In this document: one piece after another, positions 8,725 through 18,410 of the stretch
Numbering within the stretch: position 1 is the stretch's first letter
How the letters are laid out: each line of letters opens with the position of its first letter
NCBI RefSeq assembly: GCF_016894445.1
Contig: NZ_CP056775.1
Span: forward strand, 1,490,001 to 1,554,000
Reading direction: 5' to 3'
Source: Dyadobacter sandarakinus
Lineage (GTDB): Bacteria; Bacteroidota; Bacteroidia; Cytophagales; Spirosomataceae
DNA length: 64,000 nucleotides
Translations under genes and position numbers: made by a program
Notes under the pieces: model-generated
Told to the model about the DNA's origin: nothing
Seen by the model: the letters and a program-made list of their open reading frames with translations, nothing else
The model's database searches: none

Positions 8725-8728
8725 AAAG

Positions 8729-8926
8729 CTATTCCACCTTCTCAAAGTCGTACTGGTCTTTGATAAATGTATTCAAAAAAATACCCTTTGAAGGTGCATC
8801 CCGCATCGCGCGGTACACTTCCAAAGGGACTTTCCTATAATCATATACCATACCGGAAACGTACCTGATGCGCAACGTTCCGGTCTCTTCGTCATAGCTG
8901 AAATGGGCAACCACCGAAGAAGGCAT
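8729..8926 (-). CDS. KTSC-domain small protein
   Basis: The 65-residue protein starts best at 8926 (MPSSVVAHFSYD); an earlier start at 8959 would overlap the SYLF gene. The residue pattern around VVAHFSYDEETGTLRIRY, VYDYRKVPLEVYRAM and the final KGIFLNTFIKDQY matches the KTSC domain, a small beta-rich module named for a Lys-Thr-Ser-Cys sequence (here the final motif is degenerate) and found alone or fused to nucleic-acid enzymes. The biochemical role is not established. It follows the SYLF gene on the same strand, 7 bp beyond its stop. Confidence 0.8.
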   Translation of the reverse strand: MPSSVVAHFSYDEETGTLRIRYVSGMVYDYRKVPLEVYRAMRDAPSKGIFLNTFIKDQYDFEKVE

Positions 8927-8933
8927 ATGCTGT

Positions 8934-9608
8934 TTATTTATTAAAATCAGCAAGCGCACCCCGCAGATCGTCTACTGCCTGGGACGACACATTGGATGCC
9001 GTAAAGATGGTTTTTGCGCTGGATGTGTTGTCGTAAAAAGCATTGTTTGCCTTGGTATCAACGGCCAGAGCCGCACCATTGAGTGTGATACCTGCAAAAA
9101 GTCCCTTGCTCCGGGAATATGAGTACACTTCCGCTTCCAGCTTATAGTCGGTACTTGCCGAAGAGCTCCTGCCCATTGGGCCGGCTGCTACCGACACATC
9201 TCCACCCAGGGTAAAACTCCCCTTGGTCATCTCAGTGAGTGACTTACTGTTTTTGAAAATGAGGACAAGATCCACAGCCTGTACACCAATTTGTGGTCCG
9301 ATGCTGCCGCCGGTCATCGTGATAAAAACAGGATCACTCCACTCCCCGTTTGCCTTGCGCACCATGGCGATACCTTTGCCATGCTTGCCGCCTACCATCA
9401 GGCCGGCGTTGATCATTTTCGGAATGATAATGATACCCTTTGAGATGTCCAGCAACTGCGAGGGTATACTTTCCTGCATTTGTCCGAAATCGTTGAGTAC
9501 TGAAACGGAAGCCTTAATCCGATCCTCCTCTTTGGATTGCGCCTGAACGCTTGTAGCCAGTACGAATAGTGTGAAGAACGCGGCGAGTTTTGATTTGAGG
9601 TTATTCAT
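8934..9608 (-). CDS. Exported SYLF-domain lipid-binding protein (Ysc84 type)
   Basis: The 224-residue product has a signal peptide (start at 9608, MNNLKSKLAAFF, cleavage near VQAQ) and a SYLF/Ysc84 domain filling the rest, with the typical segments ISKGIIIIPKMINAGLMVGGKHGKG, TGGSIGPQIGVQAVDLV and GLFAGITLNGAAL. SYLF domains bind phosphoinositides in eukaryotes; bacterial exported versions are thought to bind lipid at the cell envelope, without a proven role. The gene is transcribed leftward from a 178-bp spacer shared with the Dps gene and continues into the KTSC gene. Confidence 0.88.
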   Translation of the reverse strand: MNNLKSKLAAFFTLFVLATSVQAQSKEEDRIKASVSVLNDFGQMQESIPSQLLDISKGIIIIPKMINAGLMVGGKHGKGIAMVRKANGEWSDPVFITMTGGSIGPQIGVQAVDLVLIFKNSKSLTEMTKGSFTLGGDVSVAAGPMGRSSSASTDYKLEAEVYSYSRSKGLFAGITLNGAALAVDTKANNAFYDNTSSAKTIFTASNVSSQAVDDLRGALADFNK

Positions 9609-9786
9609 AAAATTAAAAGAATGGTGAACCGGATGCTCCGGCATGTTCCGGATAGCAGATCAAGGATCGTGCCTGTTTCCGTATGCTATAAACCAAAACC
9701 CGCCAATTTTATTGTTTAGCGCCTTATTGATGAATTTGGTATGGTTTTGATGTTTATATTTCCCGAAAATAAACGCAATAAAAACT

Positions 9787-10266
9787 ATGAAAGCCGAAGC
9801 AATCAGCCTGAGCGAGCAGGAAGTCAAGCCCGTTGTGGATCTTTTAAACGACTACCTGGCAAACTATCATATTCACTACCAAAAGCTGCGTGGCTGCCAC
9901 TGGAATATCAAGGGACAAAACTTCTTTACGCTGCATGTCAAATTCGAAGAGCTTTATACCAATGCTCAGTTGACCATTGATGAAATTGCCGAGCGTGTAC
10001 TGACCCTGGGCAAGCCGCCGCACAGCCGCTTTGCCGATTATATCAGCGAGTCTGAGATTCAGGAGGTAAATACCATCGGTATGCCCGACCTTGAAATGGT
10101 GGATGCAATACTGGGCGACATGGCGCAGCTGATCAGCCTTGAACGCGAGTTGCTGGAAGCCTCTTCGGCAGCTGGCGATGATGGTACCAATGATATGGTA
10201 AACCGTTTCATGCAGTTCAAGGAAAAAAATACCTGGATGCTGAGATCATTCGCCAACAAGCAATAA
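9787..10266 (+). CDS. dps: Dps-family miniferritin
   Basis: The 159-residue protein has the four-helix Dps fold. His38, His50, Asp65 and Glu69 are spaced exactly as the inter-subunit ferroxidase ligands of E. coli Dps (12, 15 and 4 residues apart). Dps dodecamers oxidise Fe(II) with peroxide, store the iron and in some species coat DNA. The N-terminus here is short and only weakly basic, so DNA binding by a lysine tail is doubtful. The gene stands alone; an inverted repeat downstream separates it from the converging FG-GAP gene. It is probably induced by oxidative stress or starvation, by analogy. Confidence 0.92.
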   Translation: MKAEAISLSEQEVKPVVDLLNDYLANYHIHYQKLRGCHWNIKGQNFFTLHVKFEELYTNAQLTIDEIAERVLTLGKPPHSRFADYISESEIQEVNTIGMPDLEMVDAILGDMAQLISLERELLEASSAAGDDGTNDMVNRFMQFKEKNTWMLRSFANKQ

Positions 10267-10295
10267 TGATTTTTTAGTCATCTTTTTTTAATGAA

Positions 10296-10327
10296 AAAGC
10301 CGCGGGTGCAAAATGCTCCGCGGCTTT
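10296..10327. terminator. Hairpin terminator between converging genes
   Basis: The arms AAAGCCGCGG (10296-10305) and CCGCGGCTTT (10318-10327) are perfect complements with a 12-base loop. On the minus strand the stem runs into a T-run, so it mainly ends the FG-GAP transcript; it can also stop dps. Confidence 0.8.
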
Positions 10328-10347
10328 CCTGACTACTTCTATAACAC

Positions 10348-13300
10348 TTATCTGCTTACTACAAACTTCCTGCTTGTGCGGCGTCCCTGCTGATCACCCA
10401 TTATGATAATGTAAGTTCCGGGCGCAAATTCTCGCGCATCAATCGCCTGGCTTGCATTTACTGATTTGTAGATCGATGCTCCTGCTACATTCCTGATTTC
10501 AACCGATGCTATCTCATATGTTTCACTTGTCTGGATATGCAGCCAGTCTGTAACGGGATTGGGGTAAATGCTAATTTCGGCAAACGCTTCTTCCAGATTA
10601 CCGGCCGTCGTCATAGCTACCTGCGCCTGACGTGCTGGTGCATTGCTGGCACCGGACAGGTTGGATTGAGTATACCGCCATGGTCCATATACCTGACCCG
10701 TCATAGCAAGCACTGGATCAAACTTCACACGTGTTCTCACCTTTGTACCTACACCCTGCTTTGTGATCAGGCTTTTCAGCTCAGTACCTGTTGAGCCCAG
10801 GCTTGCATAGATGTTCTGCATGCCGGTAAACTGGGTGCTGGTGGTGATCGTACCACCTGCCACTTTGGAAAATGGCTGTCCTTTTGGCCTGGTTTCCCAA
10901 ACCAGCTTTCCCTTGCCTCTCCCCAAAAATGATTTCGAATATAACCCCGCCCCAAAGTCGTTCTTGGCAAATTGTGATTGCGCGATGGGTGAAATCAGGT
11001 CGGAGTTGTAAATGCGAAGGTTGTTGCGGAGGCATACTCCGGTGTTGCCGTAGGCGACGTACACTATCCCTTCGTTGTATTTAGTTTGATCAAATTGATG
11101 CGCACTGATCAAAATATCACTAAAACCGTCGCCGTTAACGTCGCCTCCCGATGCGACGGAATGTCCGAGAAATGCGCCCTCTTGATTGCTTTCAGCACTC
11201 ATTACAAATCCGTTTGCAATTCCGCTCGAAGAGCCAAGGTAAACATAGAAACTTCCTTCATTGAACTGACCATTGGTGTAGCCCAAAGCGCCAATGATAA
11301 CGTCACTGTATCCATCCCCATTTAAATCGCCCGCACCATGGACTGCGCTGCCCAAAAGTGCGCCCATGAAATTCCGTTCCAAAATTTCGGGACATGTAAA
11401 AAATCCATTTGGTCCGGCATAATACACAAAGCAAGCTCCTTCCTGATATTCTCCATTGGTATACCTATCCGCCCCGGCAACAAAATCAGGCAAGCCATCT
11501 CCATTGATGTCGCCAGCCGCTGCAACAGACCCTCCCAATCGCGCACCATCCTGACCGCTTTCCAACGTCTGCCCAGGCAAGACATTTGTTCCTGTTGGTG
11601 ATCCATAGTAAACAAACACAGCCCCCTCATAATTCTCATCCTGACCAAATAAGGGACTACCAACAATCACATCCGAATAGCCATCGCTATTACAATCTCC
11701 CACGGTTGCCACCGAAGATCCAAAATAGATTCCGCGCGTGTCACCGGGTAAAATTCTAGTATTCTGAGTTATTCCTGCAGGGGAACCGTTAAAGATAAAT
11801 GCAACTCCTTCATCCATTAATGGCGCCTCTAAATCATATCCCGGCGCACCGACAATAATGTCATCGAATCCATCTCCGTTAACGTCTCCTGCTGATGAGA
11901 CACTTTTGCCCATATTTGCGTCCTCCTGCGCACCTTCTGCCTTGAATTGTATAGTCTGATTTATTCCATTCTTCGATCCATGAAACACAAATATGGCTCC
12001 TGCATTTTCCTTTGCATTATCGTACAGATATGCGCCGACAATCACATCCCCATATCCGTCTCCATTCACATCGCCTGCACTGGCAACCGAACTTCCAAAA
12101 GCTGAAAGCGGCTTGTTTATTTCCAAGATTGTAGGGCTTGCCATGTCCAGACCTGCTTTCGATCCATAGTAAATGAAGGCAGCACCCTCATCTGCCTGGC
12201 CATTATCATATTCATTCGCGCCAATGATAATATCTCCAAATCCATCTCCATTGACGTCACCTGCGGACGCAACTGACCAGCCAAACTGAGCACCATTTTG
12301 GCCGCCTAAAAAAATCGTCGATGTCACCAGATCCACACTATAAGCACTCCCATGAAACACAAACGCCCCTCCCTCATCGTACTGCACCTTGTCAAACGTG
12401 GGTGCGCCGGCGATCACGTCGCTGTATCCATCTCCGTTGACATCCCCGGCACTGGCGACTGACGTTCCCAGCCATGCATTGGCCTGGTTGCTTTCCAGGG
12501 TAGCAACCGCGTTGGCGTAAATACCTGCCGCTGAACCGTGGTATACAAAAGCAGCACCTTCATTGGCCTGCCCCTTGTCATAATACTTCGCTCCCACGAT
12601 TACGTCACTGTACCCGTCCCCATTCACATCACCGGCACAGGCGACGGCAATCCCGAGCACTGCTTCGGCCTGGTTGCTTTCCAGGGTAGTGGCAGCATTG
12701 GCACTGATGCCCGCTGCCGAACCATGGTAGATGAAGGCCGCCCCTTCGTTGGTCTCCCCCTTGTCGTAGGAGTAAGCACCCACAATGATATCGCTGAAAC
12801 CATCTCCATTGACATCACCGGCTGTACTGACCGACCACCCGAAAATGGCTGCCACCTGATTGCCTTCCAGCCTGATCGCTGCAACCGGGTTCACTCCTGC
12901 CGCCGAGCTATGAAACACAAATGCCGCCCCCTCGTTGTCCTGGCCATTGTCATACAGCATGGATCCTACAACCACATCACCAAAGCCGTCCCCATTGATG
13001 TCCCCGGCACCGGCTACCGAGTACCCGAAGCTTGCATTCGCCTGGTTGCTTTCCAGGACGGTTGCTGCTACTGCGCTGATCGCCCCTGCACTCCCCTTGT
13101 AGATGAATGCTGCACCTTCGTTGGTCTGACCATTATCATACAGCTGCGCACCGACAATGATGTCGCTGAAACCATCCGCATTGGCATCACCGATCGTGGC
13201 AACACTCTGGCCGAAGTAAGCTGAAGCCTGGTTGGCCTCGAAAGTAACTGCCCCCGCCAGCTTAATCCCCCCGGCAGAGCCGAAGTACAGAAATGCTGCG

Positions 13301-14391
13301 CCTTCATCAGTTTGACCCTTGTCATACAACGGTGCACCTACCAGTACATCACTGTAACCATCCGCATTTACATCACCCGCAGTAGAGACGCTGGTGCCAA
13401 ACTGTGCATTTACCTGGTTGCCTTCCAGCAGCAGCACGGCATTGGCGTTGAGCCCGGCGGCACTACCTTGAAACACGAACACGGCTCCTTCATCATTCTC
13501 GCCCTTGTCGTAAAATGGCGCGCCCACCAGCACGTCGCTGTACCCATCGCCATTCACATCGCCGGCACTTGCCACGGCATACGCATTGGCACCCTGCTGG
13601 TTGCTTCTCAGTACCGTATTGGCATTGGCCGGAGTACCATTGGCAATGATCGGATCGATGGTAATGGGATACACGGCATCTTTAACATTTACAGCAAGCA
13701 CAATATCGTTGCCTTGGATGGTAACCGATCCATCCAGTGGCTGCCCCTCGTCATCCCAGCATTTGAAATCGTTGTAGGTGAGCCTGGCCTCTTCATGACC
13801 AGCCTGCACAAAGCCAACTGCATTAATACCGGCACTTACGGGCCTGGCACCCTCAACGTTCAGTTTCACTTTTAGCAGGGCTGCCTCTGATCTCTTTTCG
13901 TGAATGATAAAGTTCTGGCGAATACCCGCCTCGTTGTTGATATATTCCTCTGTGAATCCCTTGTGATGGATCCTGAGCTCGTTTTCGGCTTGCTCAATGC
14001 GGGCAGCTGTATCAACCCTGTAAGCCTTTACACTACCTGCATAGATACCGTCCAGGCGTAAGTTCAGCACAAAGTGACTGTCTTTTTTTGTGATCCTGGG
14101 TGCAAGGGAAAGCATGCCCGGCTTGTAGCTTGCCCGCAGGTTTTGCTTGCGATTGGGACTTTGTAGCGTCTGACGCGTGCTGTCGTAAGTAATATTGTAC
14201 TCACGTCCGGCCAGGCTCTGGCGGATGCCTGACATGGCAGAGGAAGACACAGGCAGGTCAGGCGCGGCGGAAACCCGTGCTTTGTGGCCAGAAACCCTCT
14301 TTGAGGACGTTTTTTGTGCAAAAAAGAAGAGAATGCAGCAGCTCAGGACTACTGCAATGCTGAGGAGCGGTACTTTGTAATGTATTTTCAT
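10348..14391 (-). CDS. Large FG-GAP repeat surface protein with T9SS sorting domain
   Basis: I choose the ATG at 14391, which begins an N-terminal hydrophobic export signal (MKIHYKVPLLSIAVV onward); the frame is open 31 codons further upstream. The 1347-residue protein has a roughly 230-residue beta-rich head, then 14 FG-GAP repeats of about 61 residues (about 257-1117), each with a calcium-binding GDvNGDGysD loop and a DEGAaFvyhGS segment. A linker follows, and the last 85 residues form a Por/T9SS type A sorting domain (IYPNPVTDW, ending FVVSR). It should cross the outer membrane through T9SS and sit on the cell surface, probably in ligand binding or adhesion. Integrin-type propellers have seven blades, so 14 repeats may form two propellers. 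It is transcribed away from the P450 gene, from a 113-bp spacer. Confidence 0.88.
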   Translation of the reverse strand: MKIHYKVPLLSIAVVLSCCILFFFAQKTSSKRVSGHKARVSAAPDLPVSSSAMSGIRQSLAGREYNITYDSTRQTLQSPNRKQNLRASYKPGMLSLAPRITKKDSHFVLNLRLDGIYAGSVKAYRVDTAARIEQAENELRIHHKGFTEEYINNEAGIRQNFIIHEKRSEAALLKVKLNVEGARPVSAGINAVGFVQAGHEEARLTYNDFKCWDDEGQPLDGSVTIQGNDIVLAVNVKDAVYPITIDPIIANGTPANANTVLRSNQQGANAYAVASAGDVNGDGYSDVLVGAPFYDKGENDEGAVFVFQGSAAGLNANAVLLLEGNQVNAQFGTSVSTAGDVNADGYSDVLVGAPLYDKGQTDEGAAFLYFGSAGGIKLAGAVTFEANQASAYFGQSVATIGDANADGFSDIIVGAQLYDNGQTNEGAAFIYKGSAGAISAVAATVLESNQANASFGYSVAGAGDINGDGFGDVVVGSMLYDNGQDNEGAAFVFHSSAAGVNPVAAIRLEGNQVAAIFGWSVSTAGDVNGDGFSDIIVGAYSYDKGETNEGAAFIYHGSAAGISANAATTLESNQAEAVLGIAVACAGDVNGDGYSDVIVGAKYYDKGQANEGAAFVYHGSAAGIYANAVATLESNQANAWLGTSVASAGDVNGDGYSDVIAGAPTFDKVQYDEGGAFVFHGSAYSVDLVTSTIFLGGQNGAQFGWSVASAGDVNGDGFGDIIIGANEYDNGQADEGAAFIYYGSKAGLDMASPTILEINKPLSAFGSSVASAGDVNGDGYGDVIVGAYLYDNAKENAGAIFVFHGSKNGINQTIQFKAEGAQEDANMGKSVSSAGDVNGDGFDDIIVGAPGYDLEAPLMDEGVAFIFNGSPAGITQNTRILPGDTRGIYFGSSVATVGDCNSDGYSDVIVGSPLFGQDENYEGAVFVYYGSPTGTNVLPGQTLESGQDGARLGGSVAAAGDINGDGLPDFVAGADRYTNGEYQEGACFVYYAGPNGFFTCPEILERNFMGALLGSAVHGAGDLNGDGYSDVIIGALGYTNGQFNEGSFYVYLGSSSGIANGFVMSAESNQEGAFLGHSVASGGDVNGDGFSDILISAHQFDQTKYNEGIVYVAYGNTGVCLRNNLRIYNSDLISPIAQSQFAKNDFGAGLYSKSFLGRGKGKLVWETRPKGQPFSKVAGGTITTSTQFTGMQNIYASLGSTGTELKSLITKQGVGTKVRTRVKFDPVLAMTGQVYGPWRYTQSNLSGASNAPARQAQVAMTTAGNLEEAFAEISIYPNPVTDWLHIQTSETYEIASVEIRNVAGASIYKSVNASQAIDAREFAPGTYIIIMGDQQGRRTSRKFVVSR
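11041..13620 (-). repeat. Fourteen tandem FG-GAP coding repeats of about 184 bp
   Basis: The coding sequence repeats a unit of about 61 codons 14 times. The early units, encoded at about 12.4-13.6 kb, are more alike in DNA sequence than the later ones near 11.0-12.3 kb, which suggests recent amplification at the N-terminal side. It is a protein repeat and not a CRISPR or mobile repeat. Confidence 0.85.
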
Positions 14392-14504
14392 AGCGGACAG
14401 ATTTTTAGCAGGACACCGCCAATTTTGCAAACCTGTGCTGAGATATGTGCTTGGGATGATTAAACGGTCACTATATTTAACCAAAGGAAAACCATGTAGT
14501 ACAT

Positions 14505-15830
14505 ATGCGAACGATCCCCGAACACCATATTGGTCCTGTCAGCTTGCTGGCCCCTTTCCGGTTTGCCGGTGATCCGCTCAGATTTCTGAAAGAGGGCTTC
14601 GATGCCTGTGGTGATACTTACCGGCTCAGACTTTTCAGAGAATTCGTCATCACGCGTGATCCTGCTTTTTTCAGGCATATTCTGCAGCAGAACCACCGCA
14701 ACTATAAGAAAGGCAGTTCATCCAAAATGCTGCGTCCTGTACTCGGCAACGGACTGGTCACCAGCGACGGAGATTTCTGGCTCCGGCAGCGCAGGCTTGT
14801 GCAGCCCGCATTTCACCGCGAGCGGTTACAGGACCTGTTTGTGATGATGGGCGAAATTGCAGACCGTTTCCTCGATGAAATGGAACAGCACAGGGGCGGT
14901 CCGGCCATCGACATGGATGCCAGAATGATGGCCGTCACCTCCGACATTGCATTGAAAACGCTCTTCGGCAACATGACTACCGAAGATAAAGCGCAGATTT
15001 ACAGGCAGGTGACACGTACTCAAAAGTACCTGGTGACGCGCGTGCGCAGGCCGTACCGCATTCCCCTCATGGCGGTGAATGGAGAGGACCGGCACTTTAA
15101 GGCAGACGTGGCTTACTTCAACACGCTCGTATTCAACTTCATTCAGCAGCGGCGGGTGTCCGGCGAACAGCCCAACGACCTGCTGCAACTTTTGCTCGAC
15201 AGCCGGGATGAGGATACGGGCGAACAAATGGACGATCAGCAGATCCGTGATGAGGCGATCACGATGTTTGCAGCCGGCCATGAAACCTCGGCTACGGGCC
15301 TGAGCTGGCTGCTGTACGAGCTGGCTGCGCAGCCCGATATTGTAGCGGAAATCCGCCGCGAAGCTGCTCTTTTCGACCGTGTTCCCGGTTTTACACAACT
15401 CATGCAAATGCCCTACACCCGCCAGGTGGTGGAAGAAGGCCTGAGGCTGTACCCGCCTGCGTGGACCATGACGCGCGAGTCGATAGGAAGCGACGAAATT
15501 GGTGGGTTTGCAATTGCGCCGGGAACATCCGTTTTTATGTCGATCTTCGAGTTACACCGCAATCCTGGATTGTGGAAAGATCCTACCCGTTTTGATCCCG
15601 CCAACTTTGAACCCGAAGCGGTGAAAGGCCGCTCCAAATACCAGTACCTGCCCTTCGGGCTGGGGCCGCGTATTTGCATCGGTCAGCAATTTGCAATGAT
15701 GGAAATGCAGCTTCTCCTGGCCGCGCTGGTCAAGCGGTTTGACTTTGTAAGAGAAACTGGTAAGCCGGCGGGCATGCACCCGCAAATAGTTCTCAAATCA
15801 TCCCACGGAATTAAATTGTATATCAAATAG
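14505..15830 (+). CDS. Cytochrome P450
   Basis: The 441-residue P450 has the I-helix oxygen-activation motif AGHETSA (257-263), the K-helix ExxR as EGLR (311-314), and the haem-binding loop FGLGPRICIG with the thiolate Cys391. Length and the CYP102/CYP4-like helix-C segment (WLRQRRLVQPAFHRERL) are normal for a soluble class that hydroxylates fatty acids or terpenoids; the substrate is unknown. There is no fused reductase, and no ferredoxin or reductase gene lies beside it, so electron partners must be elsewhere. The sodium/proton antiporter gene follows 18 bp downstream, likely on the same transcript. Confidence 0.92.
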   Translation: MRTIPEHHIGPVSLLAPFRFAGDPLRFLKEGFDACGDTYRLRLFREFVITRDPAFFRHILQQNHRNYKKGSSSKMLRPVLGNGLVTSDGDFWLRQRRLVQPAFHRERLQDLFVMMGEIADRFLDEMEQHRGGPAIDMDARMMAVTSDIALKTLFGNMTTEDKAQIYRQVTRTQKYLVTRVRRPYRIPLMAVNGEDRHFKADVAYFNTLVFNFIQQRRVSGEQPNDLLQLLLDSRDEDTGEQMDDQQIRDEAITMFAAGHETSATGLSWLLYELAAQPDIVAEIRREAALFDRVPGFTQLMQMPYTRQVVEEGLRLYPPAWTMTRESIGSDEIGGFAIAPGTSVFMSIFELHRNPGLWKDPTRFDPANFEPEAVKGRSKYQYLPFGLGPRICIGQQFAMMEMQLLLAALVKRFDFVRETGKPAGMHPQIVLKSSHGIKLYIK

Positions 15831-15848
15831 GCTGCGGCCCTCACTCCT

Positions 15849-17462
15849 ATGCACGACAGCATTGTCCTTTACCTTTCATTGATTGTTGTGGTTCTTTTTC
15901 TGGTGATGCTGGCACAGCGGGTACGCATCTCCTACCCCATCGTGCTGGTGCTCGGCGGGCTGGCCTTAGGCTTCGTACCGGGCCTGCCGGAAGTCTCGAT
16001 TGATCCCGAGCTCATTTTCCTGATCTTCCTGCCGCCGCTGCTGTTTGAGGCCGCCTGGCAGACTTCCTGGAAGGATTTCTATAAATGGAGGCGGGTGATT
16101 GCGTCATTTGCCTTTCTGATTGTTATTCTTACCGCAGGTGTGATCGCCTATGTTTCGCAGTCGCTCATCCCGGGTTTTACGCTGGCGCTGGGCTTTCTTC
16201 TCGGGGGCATTATCTCGCCTCCTGACGCAGTAGCTGCCACTTCCATTCTCAAAGACATTAAGGTTACCAAGCGCCTGATTACGATTGTGGAAGGTGAAAG
16301 TCTGCTCAATGATGCGTCCAGCTTAATTGTGTTCCGGTTTGCTACGACGGCGGTGGTTTCCGGGAGCTTTGTGCTTTCACAGGCTGTTGTGAGCTTTTTT
16401 CTGGTCATCGGGATGGGCGTGGTCATTGGTCTTGCCGTCGCGCTGATATTTTATGCCATCCACCGCTGGCTGCCTACGACGCCTCCCATCGATACCATCC
16501 TGACCTTCGTCGCGCCTTATGCCATGTATATTGCGGCGGAACATTTCCAATTTTCAGGCGTCATTGCGGTGGTTACGGGCGGCCTCTTCCTCTCGCACCA
16601 CAGCCACAATATCCTGAGTCACCTGAGTCGGATCCAGGGCATTAATGTCTGGTCAACCATCGGGTTCGTGCTGAATGGAATTGTATTCATGCTGATCGGA
16701 CTCGAACTGCCCGTGATCGTGCAGCAGCTGGGCGATACTTCGTTGTACGATGCCATCCGGTACGGACTCATTATCTCGGGTGTGATTATTCTGACCCGTC
16801 TTGCCTGTACCCAGGGTACTGCGCTTTTCACAGTTTTTATCAGCAGATTTATCCGGACGGCGGATGACCGGCCGGGATGGCGGGCGCCGCTGATGTTTGG
16901 CTGGACCGGGATGCGCGGTGTGGTTTCGCTGGCATCGGCCTTGTCCATTCCGTTCCTTCTGAACACTGGTCAGCCATTCCCGCAGCGCAACCTGATCATT
17001 TTCATCACGTTTGTAGTAATTCTGGTCACGCTGGTTTTCCAGGGGCTTACACTTCCTTATCTGGTAAAATGGCTGGATGTGGGTGAAATGGATTATTCGC
17101 TGACCTCGCAGGAGCAGGCCGTCAACATCCGCAGGAAGCTGGCCCAGGAATCCCTGAACCTGATCAATTCAAGGTTTGAAAAAGAAGCCGGTGAGAATGA
17201 TCTTGTACAAAGTTTGAAACAAAAAATTGAAAACGATATCGGCTTTCTGAACCATGTGCGGGAGAGCGACCTAACCTACAACACCTCCGAGCATGTAGCG
17301 CAGTATCAGCTGGTTACCCGCGAAATCCTCGAACACAAACGGAGTTTACTGAAACAGTTCAACAAAAAAGAAACCTACGAAGAAGAAGTGATCAGACAGC
17401 ATTTGTCGCAGCTGGACCTGGAAGAGGAAAAGATCCGCCAGCAATTCCTGCATCTGGAATAG
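15849..17462 (+). CDS. CPA1-family Na+/H+ antiporter
   Basis: This 537-residue membrane protein has about 12 hydrophobic helices (residues 1-410) and a charged cytoplasmic tail (about 415-537) rich in Glu/Lys with coiled-coil character. Two transport motifs of the CPA1/NhaP family are visible: SPPDAVAATSIL, with the unwound-helix Asp, and NDASSLIVFRFA, with the conserved Asn-Asp pair. It would exchange cytoplasmic Na+ or K+ for protons in the inner membrane and help pH homeostasis. It sits 18 bp after the P450 gene and converges tail to tail with the metallophosphatase gene (3 bp gap). Confidence 0.9.
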   Translation: MHDSIVLYLSLIVVVLFLVMLAQRVRISYPIVLVLGGLALGFVPGLPEVSIDPELIFLIFLPPLLFEAAWQTSWKDFYKWRRVIASFAFLIVILTAGVIAYVSQSLIPGFTLALGFLLGGIISPPDAVAATSILKDIKVTKRLITIVEGESLLNDASSLIVFRFATTAVVSGSFVLSQAVVSFFLVIGMGVVIGLAVALIFYAIHRWLPTTPPIDTILTFVAPYAMYIAAEHFQFSGVIAVVTGGLFLSHHSHNILSHLSRIQGINVWSTIGFVLNGIVFMLIGLELPVIVQQLGDTSLYDAIRYGLIISGVIILTRLACTQGTALFTVFISRFIRTADDRPGWRAPLMFGWTGMRGVVSLASALSIPFLLNTGQPFPQRNLIIFITFVVILVTLVFQGLTLPYLVKWLDVGEMDYSLTSQEQAVNIRRKLAQESLNLINSRFEKEAGENDLVQSLKQKIENDIGFLNHVRESDLTYNTSEHVAQYQLVTREILEHKRSLLKQFNKKETYEEEVIRQHLSQLDLEEEKIRQQFLHLE

Positions 17463-17465
17463 GAG

Positions 17466-18410
17466 CTACACCAGCCCTGTTTCATGCACCGCGTAAACAC
17501 TGGACACCAGCTCTTTTTTACCCGACTTTTTATCAAAAAAATAGTCCAGCCGACCCAGGTTGATGCCCGCAAAACCTACCTGGTTGATTGTGGCAGGCTT
17601 TCCGTCGAGATTTGCAATTTGTTCCGGGGCTTTCATGAAAGTATGCGTATGCCCGCCGATGATCAGGTCGATGTGGCGCGTACTTGCGGCGAGTACCTGA
17701 TCCGAGACCTTGTTTTCCTTGTACTTGTACCCAAGATGTGACAGGCAGATGATCAGGTCGCAATGGGCTTCATTTTTCAGGAAAGCGGCAACCTCATTGG
17801 CTTTCCGGATCGGATCCAGGTAAATGGTATCGCCATAGTTTTTCCGGTTTACCAACCCTTCAAGCTGGATACCCAGCCCAAACACGCCGATGCGCAATCC
17901 CTGCTTCCTGAACACTTTATAGTCCTGCGTCCGACCTTTCAATTCGGTATTGCTGAAATCGTAGTTGCTGACAAGAAACGGGAAGTTTGCATGCGGAAGC
18001 TGCTTGACAAATCCAGCAATCCCATTGTCAAAATCGTGGTTTCCCATTGTGCCGGCATCATAGCCCATGCTGCTCATGATCTTCATTTCCAGCTCGCCTC
18101 CATACAGGTTGAAGTAGGCTGTTCCCTGAAAGATATCACCCGCATCCAGCAGCAGCACATTGTCCTGCTCCCGTCTTATTTTCTCAATCAGCGCGGCGCG
18201 CCGGGCAGTTCCGCCCATGCCCTGGTTCCGCGACCCATCCATCGGAAAAGGTTCGATGCGGCTGTGAACATCATTGGTATGCAGTATCGTAAGCTGCACC
18301 ACCGGACTTTTTGCAAGCGCCGGCACCTCTCCGAGCGACCACAATGCAGCAGCCGCAGAGCTGGTTTTGATAAACTTCCGGCGGTCAATTTTCGACAACA
18401 ATTCTTCCAT
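17466..18410 (-). CDS. 5'-nucleotidase/metallophosphatase catalytic half, Tat signal
   Basis: The 314-residue protein begins with a twin-arginine signal (DRRKFIKTSSAAA, 9-21) and consists only of the dimetal phosphoesterase domain of UshA-type 5'-nucleotidases: TILHTNDVHSR (Asp47, His49), LLDAGDIFQGT, TMGNHDFDNG and IGGHTHTF supply the metal ligands. The C-terminal substrate-specificity domain is encoded by the preceding gene, with which it overlaps by 26 bp. The two products presumably act together outside the cytoplasmic membrane on nucleotides or similar phosphoesters. The Tat signal implies export after folding and metal loading. Confidence 0.9.
   Translation of the reverse strand: MEELLSKIDRRKFIKTSSAAAALWSLGEVPALAKSPVVQLTILHTNDVHSRIEPFPMDGSRNQGMGGTARRAALIEKIRREQDNVLLLDAGDIFQGTAYFNLYGGELEMKIMSSMGYDAGTMGNHDFDNGIAGFVKQLPHANFPFLVSNYDFSNTELKGRTQDYKVFRKQGLRIGVFGLGIQLEGLVNRKNYGDTIYLDPIRKANEVAAFLKNEAHCDLIICLSHLGYKYKENKVSDQVLAASTRHIDLIIGGHTHTFMKAPEQIANLDGKPATINQVGFAGINLGRLDYFFDKKSGKKELVSSVYAVHETGLV

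Noticed and set aside
12538-13224. Rightward 228-codon frame opposite the FG-GAP repeats
   Set aside because: It repeats the period of the coding repeats on the other strand and is a by-product of that bias.
11041-13620. Regular repeats that might be a CRISPR array or satellite
   Set aside because: The unit of about 184 bp is in frame, translates to FG-GAP blades and varies by codon as protein repeats do.
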